NCBI GenBank assembly: GCA_010093685.1
Contig: MU006247.1
Span: 248,001 to 312,000, forward strand
Length of the DNA stretch: 64,000 nucleotides
Reading direction: 5' to 3'
DNA from: Ophiobolus disseminans
Taxonomy: Eukaryota > Ascomycota > Dothideomycetes > Pleosporales > Phaeosphaeriaceae
Shown here: positions 1 to 10,568 of the stretch, piece after piece
Numbering within the stretch: the first letter of the stretch is position 1
How the letters are laid out: every line of letters starts with the position of its first letter
Position numbers and translations under genes: made by a program
Notes under the pieces: generated by a model
Database searches by the model: none
What the model saw: the letters and a program-made list of their open reading frames with translations, nothing else
Told to the model about the DNA's origin: nothing

Positions 1-580
1 CAGATGCATGCCCACGTACCGCTACCGCCATTGCCGCCGCGCTTACCATGACGAGCCATGTCTTGAGGATGTAGAAAGGGTATCGGGTTGCGCGAGTGAG
101 ACACCTGTTCGAGGTATTGGGTTGAATCCGCTGGCAGTTGTGTGCTTCCGCGGATCGCAAGAGACGGGGTACGTGTATGAGCGCTTATCATGACGCAGGA
201 CCGGTGCCAGGCTACACCTAACCGTAAACAGCATCGTGAGTGTGAAAAGTATGAAGTGCTTCGTCACCTGATATTCTAGCTGCCTCATGACCATCCATCG
301 AGAATGTTCCAGATGCGCCTAACGTTATTTTCACCCTCGAACACGATCCCATAGGCCGGAGTTTTCCTTGAAGATGTAACATCGGAGGGCTAGATCTGTC
401 AGTATGCGAAAGAACCGACAGTCATCAACGAATTTTGTCATAGTTGTTGGGACGTAGAGTTCGAACTCATATATTCACATCTACCTAGGTAGCTATATCA
501 TACCGTGAATGTATACGCTCTACCCATGTTGTTCAAGTATCGCTAACACGTCAAGATGTCGCCTCCTGCTCAGCAGGTGA
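1..580. other. no gene recognised
   Basis: I see no convincing gene here. Short open frames exist on both strands at 8-294 but have no recognisable motif, no start context and no splice partners. The right part is AT-richer and may be the downstream region of the minus-strand gene that ends at 581. Confidence 0.4.
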
Positions 581-1829
581 TCACATCTTCTTCAGCAACA
601 CCTTGATGAAGCCGTCTTGTTTCGCACACTCCCGCGGAAACGTCCGGCCTTTGCTGGTGTACTTGGAGAACTCGCTGCAGGTCTTGAAGCGGCGGACCTC
701 GGTGTTTGGATTCCGACGATGGTCGATGAGGTTGTGGAGGTTGACCATGACCGGACGAAGAGCCTATGTGTGTGTTGTTAGTCATGTTCAGTGCTGGTTC
801 ATCTGGGGGTTGCAGATATTTATGTACCTTCCGACACTTCGTAATTGAAGTAGGGGCGTTCTTGATGCCCACGTCCGCACACAGCTGTTGCCAACGATCG
901 AGCTTATCCAGGCACATTCCATAGTGGAACGCAACCTCCGCATTGAGCGCCTCAACACGATGCTTTTTCTGGTCTTTGGCGTTCCAGCCACGCAACTTGG
1001 CTAAGCGCCGAAACTCTGCGTTGAAGGTCGCAGTCGCGACTGGGACGAAGTCTGGGAATTGGAGCCAGAATTTGCTCACTACTGCCACAGGTGCCTCGTC
1101 GTTTTCATCCTCTTCTGGCCGGATTAGGCAGTCGATGCGACGGCGAGTTCGAATGTTGAAGCCATCTGATGGAATTAGAGACGACAAGGCCGCATCTAGC
1201 CCTGGGAAGCGAGCGAGCAGGGGTTGACGCTCGATTGTTGGAGGATCTGGCTTGTAAGTCTGGCCCTCTGGAATTGGCACGAGAGATAGAGGCGCTCGAT
1301 GCTTCACGGTCGGAAGAGCGGCTTCGGGAACATTTGCCTCTGGGGTTGGAACGAGATCTAGGAGCTGACGAGTAGGAGTAGACTCGGATGTATCAGAGAC
1401 TTGCGCAGAAGATTCAGCCTGCTCAACGATAGCAGCATCATCGGCTACTTCGGTCGTCAACAAGCCGTTCGAGTCGAGCGAGTGTACGCTCGGAGCGCTG
1501 GACACGATCGAGTACGAGGACATATCCGATTCGGTTGAAAAGCGGCGCATCCGGCCCACGAGGTCGGGCTCCTGTACGTCCTCGAGCGGAACATGGGTCA
1601 GCTCGGCAATCTGCTGCGCGGCGGTGAGCAGATCTTGGGTCAACTCGGCGATGTCCTGCTCTGCGCTTGGCTTCTCGGTCGAGACGCAAACAGCTTCAAT
1701 AACTTCACCGAGGACGTCCTCCACCACCTTTGCAAAGTCGGCCGTCTGCATCTCCTCACGGTCGAGGGGGCATGGATCAACCGCGTCCATGTCGAAATTT
1801 GCGGTAGGGGATGTGCTGTAGTCGCTCAT
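581..1829 (-). CDS. hypothetical fungal protein with conserved basic C-terminal motif
   Basis: Two exons, complement(828..1829) and complement(581..763), give 394 residues. The 64-nt intron (764..827) starts GTACAT, has ACTAAC near its 3' end and ends ATAG. Splicing replaces a poor Gln/His-rich tail by a well-behaved end containing NLHNLID, then RRFKTCSEFSKYT, then GRTFPRECAKQDGFIKVLL. From memory, this FxTxxEFxKYT...FPRECAKxDGF pattern recurs in small dothideomycete families of unknown function; I cannot verify that here. The N-terminal 200 residues are acidic and Ser/Thr-rich with no domain I recognise. I chose the Met at 1829 because the in-frame sequence upstream reads like an untranslated leader. 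Function unknown. Confidence 0.75.
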
Positions 1830-2578
1830 GATTGTGGCTTTCGGCTTTCGGATCTGGATGCGGTCAATGAATAGTTCCACGTGATGGTTACACAGGAATG
1901 TTAAGTGCTTACGAGAGAATTTGTAGGGAGATTCCGGATCCGTGGTACTGGTACAAGCGGGCGCAGGCTTGTATGTTGGTTGAAGGTTTCTGTGTGGAGA
2001 GCTGTAGAGGGTTTTGGTGAGAAGATCTAGCAGCGGGGGGTGGGGGTATTTAATACTCTGAGGGGACAAGAGATAGGAATCGAAAAGGGGTGACACTACA
2101 AGTCACGAGATTGATATTTGGCGATATGGTTCATTCATTCCTAAAATATCTAGTACCGAAGTTCACACTTACTAGTATCACCCACAGAAACACTGCGAAT
2201 ATTCCATCTTTCGCGAGGATAAAATGACACACCTATGAGCATGAGCCCTTCATCAAAAAAAAATCGCTCGATTCCTCTAATACACCATAGGCCTCCGTCG
2301 ATAGCCAGGCTTCCCAACCAGTTACTGTCGGTGGCAGCGCACATTCTGCTACCAGCGCGTGTTCGGCAGTGTACACCAGCAACTTCAGGTGTTGCCGTTT
2401 CGCGGGGCGTTGGTTCCTCGATCTTGAGATCGGGCTTCGATAGCTTGGTATTGATGTAGAGTTTTGGTTCCTTAAGTCTGAGAACAAGTCTTGGTTTTGG
2501 CAGCTTGATTCTGATGCACAGCTTTGGCTCCTTGAGCCTGTGAACGAGTTTTGGTTTCGGTAGCCTAATCTTGAGATA
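1830..2578. other. intergenic, with a degenerate tandem repeat
   Basis: This lies between two minus-strand genes and should hold the promoter of the 581-1829 gene and the 3' end of the 2579-2998 gene. The only structure I see is the 60-bp repeat listed separately. Confidence 0.4.
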
Positions 2579-2600
2579 CTACTTTGGTTGCTCGTTCTTG
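2401..2600. repeat. degenerate 60-bp tandem repeat
   Basis: Blocks beginning near 2401, at 2461 and at 2521 share the order TTTGGTTCCTT..GAACAAG..TTGGTTT..GGCAGCTTGAT, and a partial block starts at 2581. The 2461 and 2521 copies are exactly 60 bp apart. On the minus strand the repeat stays open (frame 2742-2233) as a 20-residue unit rich in Arg, Asn, Gln and Ser. It may be part of an unannotated exon or a 3' UTR. Confidence 0.55.
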
Positions 2601-2998
2601 ATGTGAAGTTGTTGTAGCTTGTTCCTGCGGGCAGCCCTGCGGCGGCTGTTGATCTTGTTGCGTCGTGCCTGGTCTTCCTCTCTGGCCCGGCGCAGCGTAC
2701 TCTCAGGCGGGGTGATGGGGAAGTGAGTCGGCTTCTTGACATGCTTTGCCAAGTTCCTGCAGTTCTGGTTGAGGGAAGCGGTATAAGCGCGTGGACGGCC
2801 CGGGGCGTCCCAGTGCGTGTTCACGAATCTCGGAAGATAGAGACTGCGGGGAGTGTCGCTAAGAGGTGAGGAGGATGGTGCGAATAGAGAAGTGGCTTCT
2901 TCCATGGCCACTTTTGCGGTCTTGACCAGATCGCACAGGTAACTGGAGTCAGAGGCGTGCTCTTCGTATGAGATCTTGGATTGTGTTGATTGCGCCAT
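2579..2998 (-). CDS. hypothetical small basic protein
   Basis: A single frame of 139 residues beginning MAQSTQSKISYEEH. The middle is Ser/Pro-rich and the C-terminus is strongly basic, with a run of Arg/Lys (RRNKINSRRRAARRNK) just before the end. That resembles a nuclear-localisation or nucleic-acid-binding segment but is not a bZIP, since no leucine heptads follow. The frame is open further upstream to 3199, but that part reads as leader. The stop sits at the start of the 60-bp tandem repeat, where another frame remains open, so a splice into that frame is possible. I do not recognise the family. Confidence 0.5.
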   Translation of the reverse strand: MAQSTQSKISYEEHASDSSYLCDLVKTAKVAMEEATSLFAPSSSPLSDTPRSLYLPRFVNTHWDAPGRPRAYTASLNQNCRNLAKHVKKPTHFPITPPESTLRRAREEDQARRNKINSRRRAARRNKLQQLHIKNEQPK

Positions 2999-4507
2999 TC
3001 TGTTTGGGACTGGAAAGGCTTCGGAAGGTTTGAGTGTCTTCGATTGCTTTTGTATTCGCTGTAATAGGATCAGGGGCTTGGATTTGATATGTGGAGAGCT
3101 TGTATTGCTTGAAAAGCAGTTTTCTGCCAAGTGGGTGATATGACGAGGAGTGTTGTTGGTGGAAGAAGAGTGCGAGGGCAAATGCTCCGTTATAACCATC
3201 TCCAGCGAGAATAGAATTTCCGCTGAGGTATTTAGGCCACAAAATCACACTACCAGTGAATGGTACTACGGTATTAGGTATCGATAAGGATATTGTTAGC
3301 TTTATTCAGAGATCTTTTCTAGGTTCTTATTTTGTACTTAGCTGAAAGCCTAACTTGAATCTGAAAGGTATTGTGCTTATGAGTGAGTCACAGTGAGCTA
3401 AGGTTTCTGCCGCGAATTGATTCGTGTTTTCGGATGAGTTGAATTGAATTGAATTGAATTCATGACAATAGGAGACGTGATTAATACTTCGCGTCGCGGT
3501 TCACATCATTGTGTACCAGCATCGTGGCTACCTATGTAGTCGTGCTTCTCCGGCCGCAACGCATATCGCTCTCGCATCCCAAGTGCAAGCAGCTGCTTGA
3601 GAGAATTGCAGAGTCTTGTGATTGGATAGCTCTTGAGTTGATGTTGAATGTCAAAAGTGGTGTGAACCGTGGTAGCCGATGTGGGGCGAGCTTAGTCAGC
3701 GCAACGTCAACCCTTGAGGTCTTCTTTGTCGATCGCGAAAGCTGGAAATCAAGATACACCATCCTGTATATCTACAGTAAGTTATTAGTTCTTTAGGCAA
3801 CTTTAGATACGTAGATGTAGTTGTCAAGCTAGTCGTTTTTCCAGCTTTCACAACTTACTGAGAGAGGTCCACTGCACATTCTTGCCACGATCTAATTCTA
3901 CGAAAGAATTGTCCAGTTTCGTTGAAGTGAAATACATTCTCAACACAGTAGTAGCTATTACGAGATATCTTATTCTGCCATCCAACAACCTTGGAAATTC
4001 GTCACCCAAACAATCGCTATCGATACCGGCGTGAATTCCTTTCCCGCACCAAGACACCGGTACACCGCTAGAGACGCCGCGTTGCAAAATCCTCTGAGCA
4101 GTATCGATACCGCAGACTCTGGATCTATGTGACTCATGGTGCTCAAGCGTCGTAACGAAGCGACGAAATGACCAATGTCTTGGAAGTTTGGCGAGGCGCT
4201 GAGTCGGAACAAGGCGTTCATGCAAAAGGATTCCAGATTGTTACGTCGAACCTGTCACGATTGGAGAACATACAAAGAGAGAGTGATGTTCAACACCGTT
4301 GCGGTGATATTGCGACGACTACCAGTTCGACTGGTAGCTCGTGCGTCTATTCCATATTTATGTGTATAAGATTAAGAAGTAGGTCTCTAGCTCGGGTATG
4401 AATATGTTCCGCGAGCCCAATGCCATCGTGACAATGCCCGTCCTCATTACGATAAGGCTCTCAAAGCCCATCAGTGCGTTCAACCCCTGATGGCATGCTC
4501 GCGCCAT
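2999..4507. other. intergenic, relic repeat, no firm gene
   Basis: This contains a short GAATT microsatellite (about 3438-3461) and one copy of a dispersed repeat (3757-3870). Two overlapping minus-strand frames at 3848-4225 hint at decayed coding sequence, but no start, splice or family supports them. Confidence 0.4.
3757..3870. repeat. dispersed repeat, copy A
   Basis: It shares ordered blocks with 7465-7585: ATCCTGT.TATCTACAG, then ATACGTAGATGTAGT.GTCAAGCT, then CCAGCTTTCAC.ACTTAC. Spacing between blocks is similar. Copy A also has GAAAGCTGGAAA just upstream (about 3737) opposed to CCAGCTTTC at its right end, which looks like a worn inverted terminus. Confidence 0.5.
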
Positions 4508-6431
4508 CTAAGCGCGGAAAGCAGTAGCAGTACGCTTCTTGTTGCGTCCGATGCCGAGAGCGCTCAGGTCGATACCTCCAGCAGCGCCGCCGCCGAGGAT
4601 ATCGCCGAGTCCGAGGCTCTGGAGGAGGTCTGCAGCGCCGCCTTGTTGCTTGCCCTCGCCGGCTTGGAGAGCAGCCTCGGCCTCTTGGAGTAGCTGAGCG
4701 GCGTCATTGTTGTCGTTGTTGTTCTTGCCCTTGCCATTTCCCTTTCCTTTGCCCTCGGCGTTGTTGTTAGCCTTGCCTTTTCCCTTTCCTTCGCCTTTGC
4801 CTTTGCCGTTACCCTTGCCCTTGCCATTACCCTTGCCGTTACCCTTGCCGTTGTCGACCTCCTCGGTAGCGTTGGCCGCAGCACCATTGTCAACAATCTC
4901 AGTAGCATTGGCTGCGGCGCCATTATCAACGACCTCAGTAGCGTCTGTGAGGTGTGTTAGTCATGCGCTGCGATCCACGGGATAGTGTTCACTTACTTCC
5001 AGCTTTGGCGTCCTGTTCAACCTGAGCGGCCTCCTGCATCGCTTGCTCGTGCTGTGCGGCAGCTTCTTGCTGTGCGGCATCCTGCTCTAGCTGAGCTTGT
5101 TCATCGTTTTGAGCGGCGTCTTGCTTGGCTTGGTCTCCGTTCTGGGCAGCTTCTGCGGCAGCCTTGAGGGTGTCAGTTCTCGAACTCAAATATCTGAAAG
5201 CTTCCTGGCTGTGAAATAGCTTACCTTCTCATCAGCAGCGGCCTTCTCTTTAGCTGCTTTCTGGTCGGCAGCTGCCTGATCCTGCATTGCTTGTTCGTGA
5301 GCTTTCAGAGCCTGTTCTTCGGCTGCAGCCTTCTCCTCCGCAACCTTCTTGTCGGCGGCTGCCTGTTGGTCAGCCGCGGCCTTGTGCTCAGCCGCGGCCT
5401 TATCTTCCGCAGCCTTTTGATCAGCCGCGGCCTGGTCCTGATTTGCTTGCTCATTGCCCTTCTGTGCTTGCTCCTCAGCAGCAGCCTTCTCTTCAGCGGC
5501 CTTTTGGTCGGCGGCGGCTTGCTCGTGAGCCTGTGCTGGGTCAACGGCGGCGGCCTTGTCTTCAGCAGCCTTCTTATCAGCAGCTGCTTGTTCAGCGGCC
5601 TTTTGGTCGGCGGCGGCTTGCTCGTGAGCCTGTGCTGGGTCAACGGCGGCGGCCTTGTCCTCAGCAGCCTTCTTATCAGCAGCTGCTTGTTCAGCGGCCT
5701 TTTGGTCGGCGGCGGCTTGTTCATGAGCATTCTGTGCTGGATCGGCCGCAGCGGCCTCCTCCGCAGCCTTCTTGTCAGCGGCGGCTTGATCGGCGGCGGC
5801 TTGTTCATGGGCGTTCTGTGCTGGATCGGCAGCAGCGGCCTTTTCCTCGGCGGCCTTTTGCTCTGCTGCTGCTTGTTGTTCGTGGGCGTTTTGTGCCGCA
5901 TCCTGCTCAGCGGCGGCGGCCTTCTCTTCGGCAGCCTTTTGGTCTACTGCTGGTTGCTCGTGAGCGTTCTGGGCGGCGGCGGCCTCTTTCTGTTGTTTCT
6001 CGGCTGCCGCTTGTTCTGTAATGTGTTAATATCTGCAGTATTTTATGATTGTTGTAGACCTCACCAGCTTGTGCATCAGCGTTCTTGGCTTGGTCCTTAG
6101 CCTGCGCTTCCTCGGCGGCAGCGGCATTGTTTCCCTTGCCCTGGACCTCCTCGGCGGCAACTTCGTCTTCACCTGCAGCTTCCTCGTCCGCAGCACCAGC
6201 GTTAGCGTTGCCCTTTCCTTGGCCTCCACGTGCTGCTAGAAGCGCACCGCGGACCTGGACGGCACGCTTGCCAAAGTCGACAGCTGCCTCGCGGCGGCCG
6301 AAGTTGGTAGTAGGAATTACGACATCCTCAGTGCCAACAGCCACGACAGGTCCGGTGCCAACAAATGGTGCCGGAGCTGCCGCCACCATAGAGGCGGAAA
6401 GGAGCGTGAGGAGAGGATAAGCAGTCTTCAT
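4508..6431 (-). CDS. secreted alanine-rich tandem-repeat protein
   Basis: Four exons, complement(6065..6431, 5225..6015, 4997..5162, 4508..4944), keep one frame through three introns of 49, 62 and 52 nt and encode 586 residues. The N-terminus MKTAYPLLTLLSASMVAAAPAPF is a clear signal peptide. A dibasic site (GKR) follows near residue 60. Exon 2 is almost entirely Ala, Gln, Glu, Lys, Asp and His in units such as AHEQAAADQKAAEQ, predicted to form long helices or coiled coils. The C-terminal exon has three copies of a NATE..VDNGAAA-type unit (N-T/S sites), then a Gly-Lys-Asn tract (GKGNGKGKG), then a Leu/Gly-rich end with NKKR close to the stop. It is probably a wall-associated or extracellular protein. 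I recognise no catalytic domain, so its function is unknown. Confidence 0.8.
5492..5788 (-). repeat. 99-bp tandem repeat inside the secreted protein gene
   Basis: Copies at 5492-5590 and 5591-5689 differ at one base of 99. A third, at 5690-5788, matches for its first 30 bases and then diverges. Each copy encodes 33 residues in frame, including the unit AAADQKAAEQAAADKK followed by AVDPAQ. Flanking sequence carries older versions of the same unit. Confidence 0.9.
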
Positions 6432-6608
6432 AATGAATGGTGGTATGAGAGTGTGATTGAAGGAATGGAATAAGTTGCGTTCAAATAGAATAGTGAGCAC
6501 AGCTCTTTGAAAGAATGATAAAAATGAACAAAAAGTGCGCTGCACCAGAGAATGGATGTTTGAGAGATAGAAGCTGGGCGTGCCGTTCTATCATCTGTAG
6601 AGATGGAC

Positions 6609-6615
6609 TTATATA
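6609..6615 (-). promoter_or_regulatory. TATA box candidate
   Basis: TATATAA on the minus strand, 178 bp upstream of the start codon of the secreted repeat protein. The position is plausible for a core promoter, but there is no transcript evidence. Confidence 0.4.
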
Positions 6616-7464
6616 CCATCTCACTATGCTGTGTGTCACCCGACTCTGTCGAATAGAAATCAAGACCCAAGAGCAACCAGGCCGTGCCCTGGATGAGCGT
6701 TTGCTGATCCCGCGTACCTCATACAGACGCTGTAGGAAGATGGCCTAACATGGCCAGGCCCGAAAGAAAGAACAACGCTACTCCACATTTCTCATACAGG
6801 AACAAGAAGCTTCGCCTCGATCTGACAGACGTACCCAGGACGGGAAAAGCACCGAACTTGTGGGCTTGGCTGGAAACGATCAAATCAAACGCGTCGAGTG
6901 ATGGGTGACGCAAGCTTCATGCTGGATGGCCAATGCCATGGAGGGATGGTGGGTGGGTGATCGAACGTGTGCTGTTAGAGAGCAAGTTGCAGATCGGCCA
7001 GGGGACTTGTACGCATTGGGGTCACATCCTAAACGCATAAGTTTGGAGTGTGACTGAGGCGTGCAGGCGCGCACGGGTTTGAAGCTTGGCTGGTTTCAAG
7101 TCGGTTGGGTCGCGATCGTCGAGCCTCACGAACCTGGACATGGCTCATACCACACTGACATGTTGCGATGTTGTGATTGATACGTCGAGTTGGTCTCGCT
7201 TTCGTCCGTCATGTTGTGAAATCGAGGTGACGCCAGAGGAGCGGAAGGCTGTGACCCGGGTTAGACCAGACGAATAGGACCGAGGTAACAGCACGGTGGA
7301 GTCTCCAGAGAGGATGAGAGCTCCGTGTCATGGCTGCCAGATGGTCTCTTCGTTCCTGTAATCCAGAATTGATCGCTGAGAAGACACAGCATGTGATGCC
7401 GGACACTGATGATGAGGCTCTGGGAGATGTTTCACCCCTGCCAAGGTCCGGAACCCTAGCGTCA

Positions 7465-7585
7465 AGCACTATCCTGTGTATCTACAGAGGATTTTTTAGA
7501 ACATGGAAGCACTTTTACATACGTAGATGTAGTCGTCAAGCTTAGGAAATTCCAGCTTTCACGACTTACCAAGAGGATGGATGTG
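7465..7585. repeat. dispersed repeat, copy B
   Basis: Same ordered blocks as 3757-3870, in the same orientation, with substitutions and a few indels between blocks. It lies about 255 bp upstream of the ETF-QO start. Confidence 0.5.
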
Positions 7586-7839
7586 CTGTCCACAGAAGAT
7601 GGCAAGTAGCGGAGGTCGGTGGCCAATCACATCCGCGGCAATCCAAATCCGGGTCCCGCTTAGCCTCGGTATGAACTTTGAGCCTCCGTCATTATTGAGC
7701 AGTCATGTCAAGAATGGAAGGCTTCACTACTCGCCTTTGGCCACAGTTTTTGTGATCGGGCACAAGCGTGGTCGCGTGCGCATCCGTTCCACGAGTGTCC
7801 TCCGATTGTCTTGGACGTCCCATACCATTACTCGTCACA

Positions 7840-9789
7840 ATGGCTTCCAGATCACTGCCCGCGTCACTAACGCGCCGCCTGCTATCATCCACGCCACGCT
7901 CTGCTCGTACACCAACACGTTCATTCGCATGCGCGCCGTCACGGATACAGTCTACACTATGGCAATCGTACCGCCCTGCACTGCGAATTGCAGGCCAAAG
8001 AAGGGCTTTTGCCTCCACGCCCCGGACACGGATGGCCGATGTGGATGATGCAACCGACCCACGGTCTATAGAGCGCGAGGCCGACGAGGTGGACGTGCTG
8101 ATTGTCGGAGGAGGGCCCGCCGGTCTGTCCGCTGCTATCAAACTCAAGCAATTGGCGAACGAAGCTGGCAACGAAGACTTTCGGGTACTCGTGCTAGAGA
8201 AGGCGGGTGAGCTGGGCGACCACATCGTATCCGGCAATGTCATTGAGCCCTCCGCCCTCGACGAGTTGCTGCCAAACTGGAGGTCAGAAGACAACCCGGA
8301 ACGTTTCTTCGATATCACGCCCGCCAAAGAAGACCGCCTGCGCTTCCTGACCAAGACCGGCTCGATCCCCTTACCAAAACCACCACAGATGAACAACCAT
8401 GGGAACTTCATAATAAGCTTGAATCAGATGGTAAAATGGCTTGGCGAGCGTGCAGAGGAAGTGGGCGTGGAGATATACCCCGGCTTTGCTGCATCTGAGA
8501 TACTGTACAATCACGAGGGCGTCGTCAGAGGTGTAGCCACCAACGACCTCGGTATCTCGCGAGATGGTAAGGCAAAGGACTCATTTGAGCGCGGCATGGA
8601 GTTCCATGCACGCGTTACACTCCTTGGAGAAGGATGCCACGGGAGCTTGTCAAAGCAGGTCATTAAGAAATATGATCTTAGGAGAGACAGCCAGCATCAA
8701 ACATACGGTCTAGGAATCAAGGAAGTATGGGAGGTACAGCCAGAGAAGTTCCAGTCAGGCCTCGTAGTGCACTCAATGGGCTACCCTTTGCCTAAGGATA
8801 CCTACGGTGGCGGCTGGATGTACCACTTTGGAGATAATCTTGTCAGCATCGGTCTTGTTGTTGGTCTCGATTACCCCAACCCTTGGCTGGCACCCTATGG
8901 CGAGTTCCAAAAGATGAAGCACCATCCACTATACAAGGACACGCTGGAAGGTGGCAAGTGCATATCATACGGCGCAAGGACATTGATAGAGGGCGGCTTT
9001 CAGTCAATACCAAAGCTCGCTTTCCCTGGTGGCGCGCTTCTTGGAGATTCGGCAGGTTTGGTCAATGTACCAAAGATCAAGGGCACACACACTGCAATGA
9101 GATCAGGCATGATGGCTGCAGAAGCGACCTGGGATGCCTTACAAGGCAACACTGACGGTGGCACCGTGTTCCTCTTCGACTATGAAGACAAGATGCGCAA
9201 ATCATCTGTCTGGGCAGAGCTGAAGACAGTGCGCAACATGCGGCCATCATTCCACACGCCATTAGGCATCTATGGAGGCGTGTTGTACTCTGGCCTGGAG
9301 GCATACGTCTTCCGAGGGAAGACACCGTGGACACTTAAGCACGGAAAGGCTGACCACGCCGCCACCAAGACTGCGGATCAATGCCCAAAGATCGAGTACC
9401 CCAAGCCTGACGGCAAGATCAGTTTCGACATTCTGACCAGCGTGAGCCGAAGTGGCACAAATCACGAGGAGGACCAGCCCTGCCATCTCCAGGTCAAGGA
9501 CTGGGATGCACATGCGCAAAAGGAATGGCCCAAGTACAAGGGCGTGGAGAATCGCTTCTGCCCTGCTGGCGTGTACGAATATGTGGACGACGATACCAAG
9601 GAGTTGGGCGTCAGATTCCAGATCAACGCCCAAAAGTGAGTTGATCCAGTCACCGATTCTTTCGAAGGAATGAGGCTAACGTCAATCAGCTGCGTTCACT
9701 GCAAGACTTGCGACATCAAAGTGCCAGACCAGGACATCAACTGGCAGACTCCTCAGGGTGGGGAAGGGCCAAAATATGTCCTCACTTGA
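7840..9789 (+). CDS. CIR2: electron transfer flavoprotein-ubiquinone oxidoreductase, mitochondrial
   Basis: Exons 7840..9635 and 9690..9789 encode 631 residues. The enzyme passes electrons from reduced ETF to ubiquinone in the inner mitochondrial membrane, linking fatty-acid and amino-acid oxidation to the respiratory chain. The first 65 residues are Arg/Ser/Ala-rich, a typical presequence. The FAD dinucleotide motif LIVGGGPAGLSAA starts near residue 87. Four cysteines for the 4Fe-4S cluster are at 574, 600, 603 and 606, the same 26-3-3 spacing as in the mammalian enzyme. The last three are encoded across the intron junction, so splicing is needed for activity. I chose the Met at 7840 over an in-frame Met at 7768 because the presequence begins there. 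Length matches the family (about 600-630). The symbol is the yeast orthologue name. Confidence 0.95.
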
Positions 9790-10568
9790 GGTGAAGGGAT
9801 GAGGCTTTCCGCGCCCTGCTCGGGTAATTGGCTTTCGGGCTGCACGCGAAGTGCTCATCGGCAAGGATCAGAGTGTATATATCGTCGCCCAAGAGCGTCG
9901 CGGCCCAATTGAATGTAAGGATACTCAACGTATCTGAAGGATCCTATTCGCACTATGGTTGCTTTTGCTTGTGACTATCTGAGGCTTACCTAGGCTCGAA
10001 AGGGCGCGGTTCCATGGCTTGCGGTAAGTCACGTGACGCGGTCTGTGCTTACGCTCGGCCGCTCCGCCTCTGCGCGCTCACCTTGTCAACCTTTTGCACC
10101 ACCGTCATCTACCTTCACCGGGCGACCACATCAATTGCGACTATTCCGCCCATCTCTATCTCGTCTCCACTGCGCGACACTGCGCGTGACGATATCACGA
10201 CTTCAAGTGCATATTGACTGCACTTACCCGTCAGCCCGGCGTCCTAAAGGTCTTCGAGCCTAGGTTTCCTTCTACCGGCCGTCTTGCGACAGGACCTCCA
10301 GTGCCACCAGCTTCACATCTCCAAGGTACGGCCCACCGCTATTGTATTGCACCTGTTGGACACTCCTGGGCGTCTCTCTGGCTCCCTTTGTCGCGCGTCA
10401 TTCGGGCTACTGGTTCCCTGCTGCCTTGTTCGTCATACTTGCCTCTGTCGCGCGCTCCTGGCACACCTTATCTGCATCCGTTGCGAGGCACCCATTAACC
10501 ATCAACATGCGCTCACTACCCTTCCAGGCTAGGTTTTCCGTAGGTTTACCTGCATCCACGAGTCCATC
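9790..10568. other. intergenic and long leader of the SR gene
   Basis: No gene seen. Pyrimidine-rich tracts and several short upstream frames precede the SR-protein start at 10569, consistent with a long, possibly spliced 5' UTR. Confidence 0.4.

Larger units (their letters stand above)
6432..7839. other. divergent intergenic region
   Basis: This separates the minus-strand secreted-protein gene from the plus-strand ETF-QO gene and should contain both promoters. It holds copy B of the dispersed repeat. No other gene is supported. Confidence 0.4.

Noticed and set aside
440..480. GTTCGAACTC resembling a tRNA B-box
   Set aside because: No matching A-box, acceptor stem or anticodon arm could be folded around it.
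3848..4225. Two overlapping minus-strand frames that might be a small gene
   Set aside because: Neither has a supported start, a splice partner or a family. One stretch looks protein-like but is too short to call.
5287..6100. Long plus-strand frames across the alanine-rich repeat gene
   Set aside because: They are antisense shadows of GC-rich repeat codons (Leu/Gly or Arg/Pro runs). The minus strand has a signal peptide and three consistent introns.
4508..6431. Reading the secreted repeat protein as a Kex2-processed peptide precursor (dikaritin type)
   Set aside because: The repeat units are not separated by KR or RR sites. Dibasic sites occur only near the two ends.
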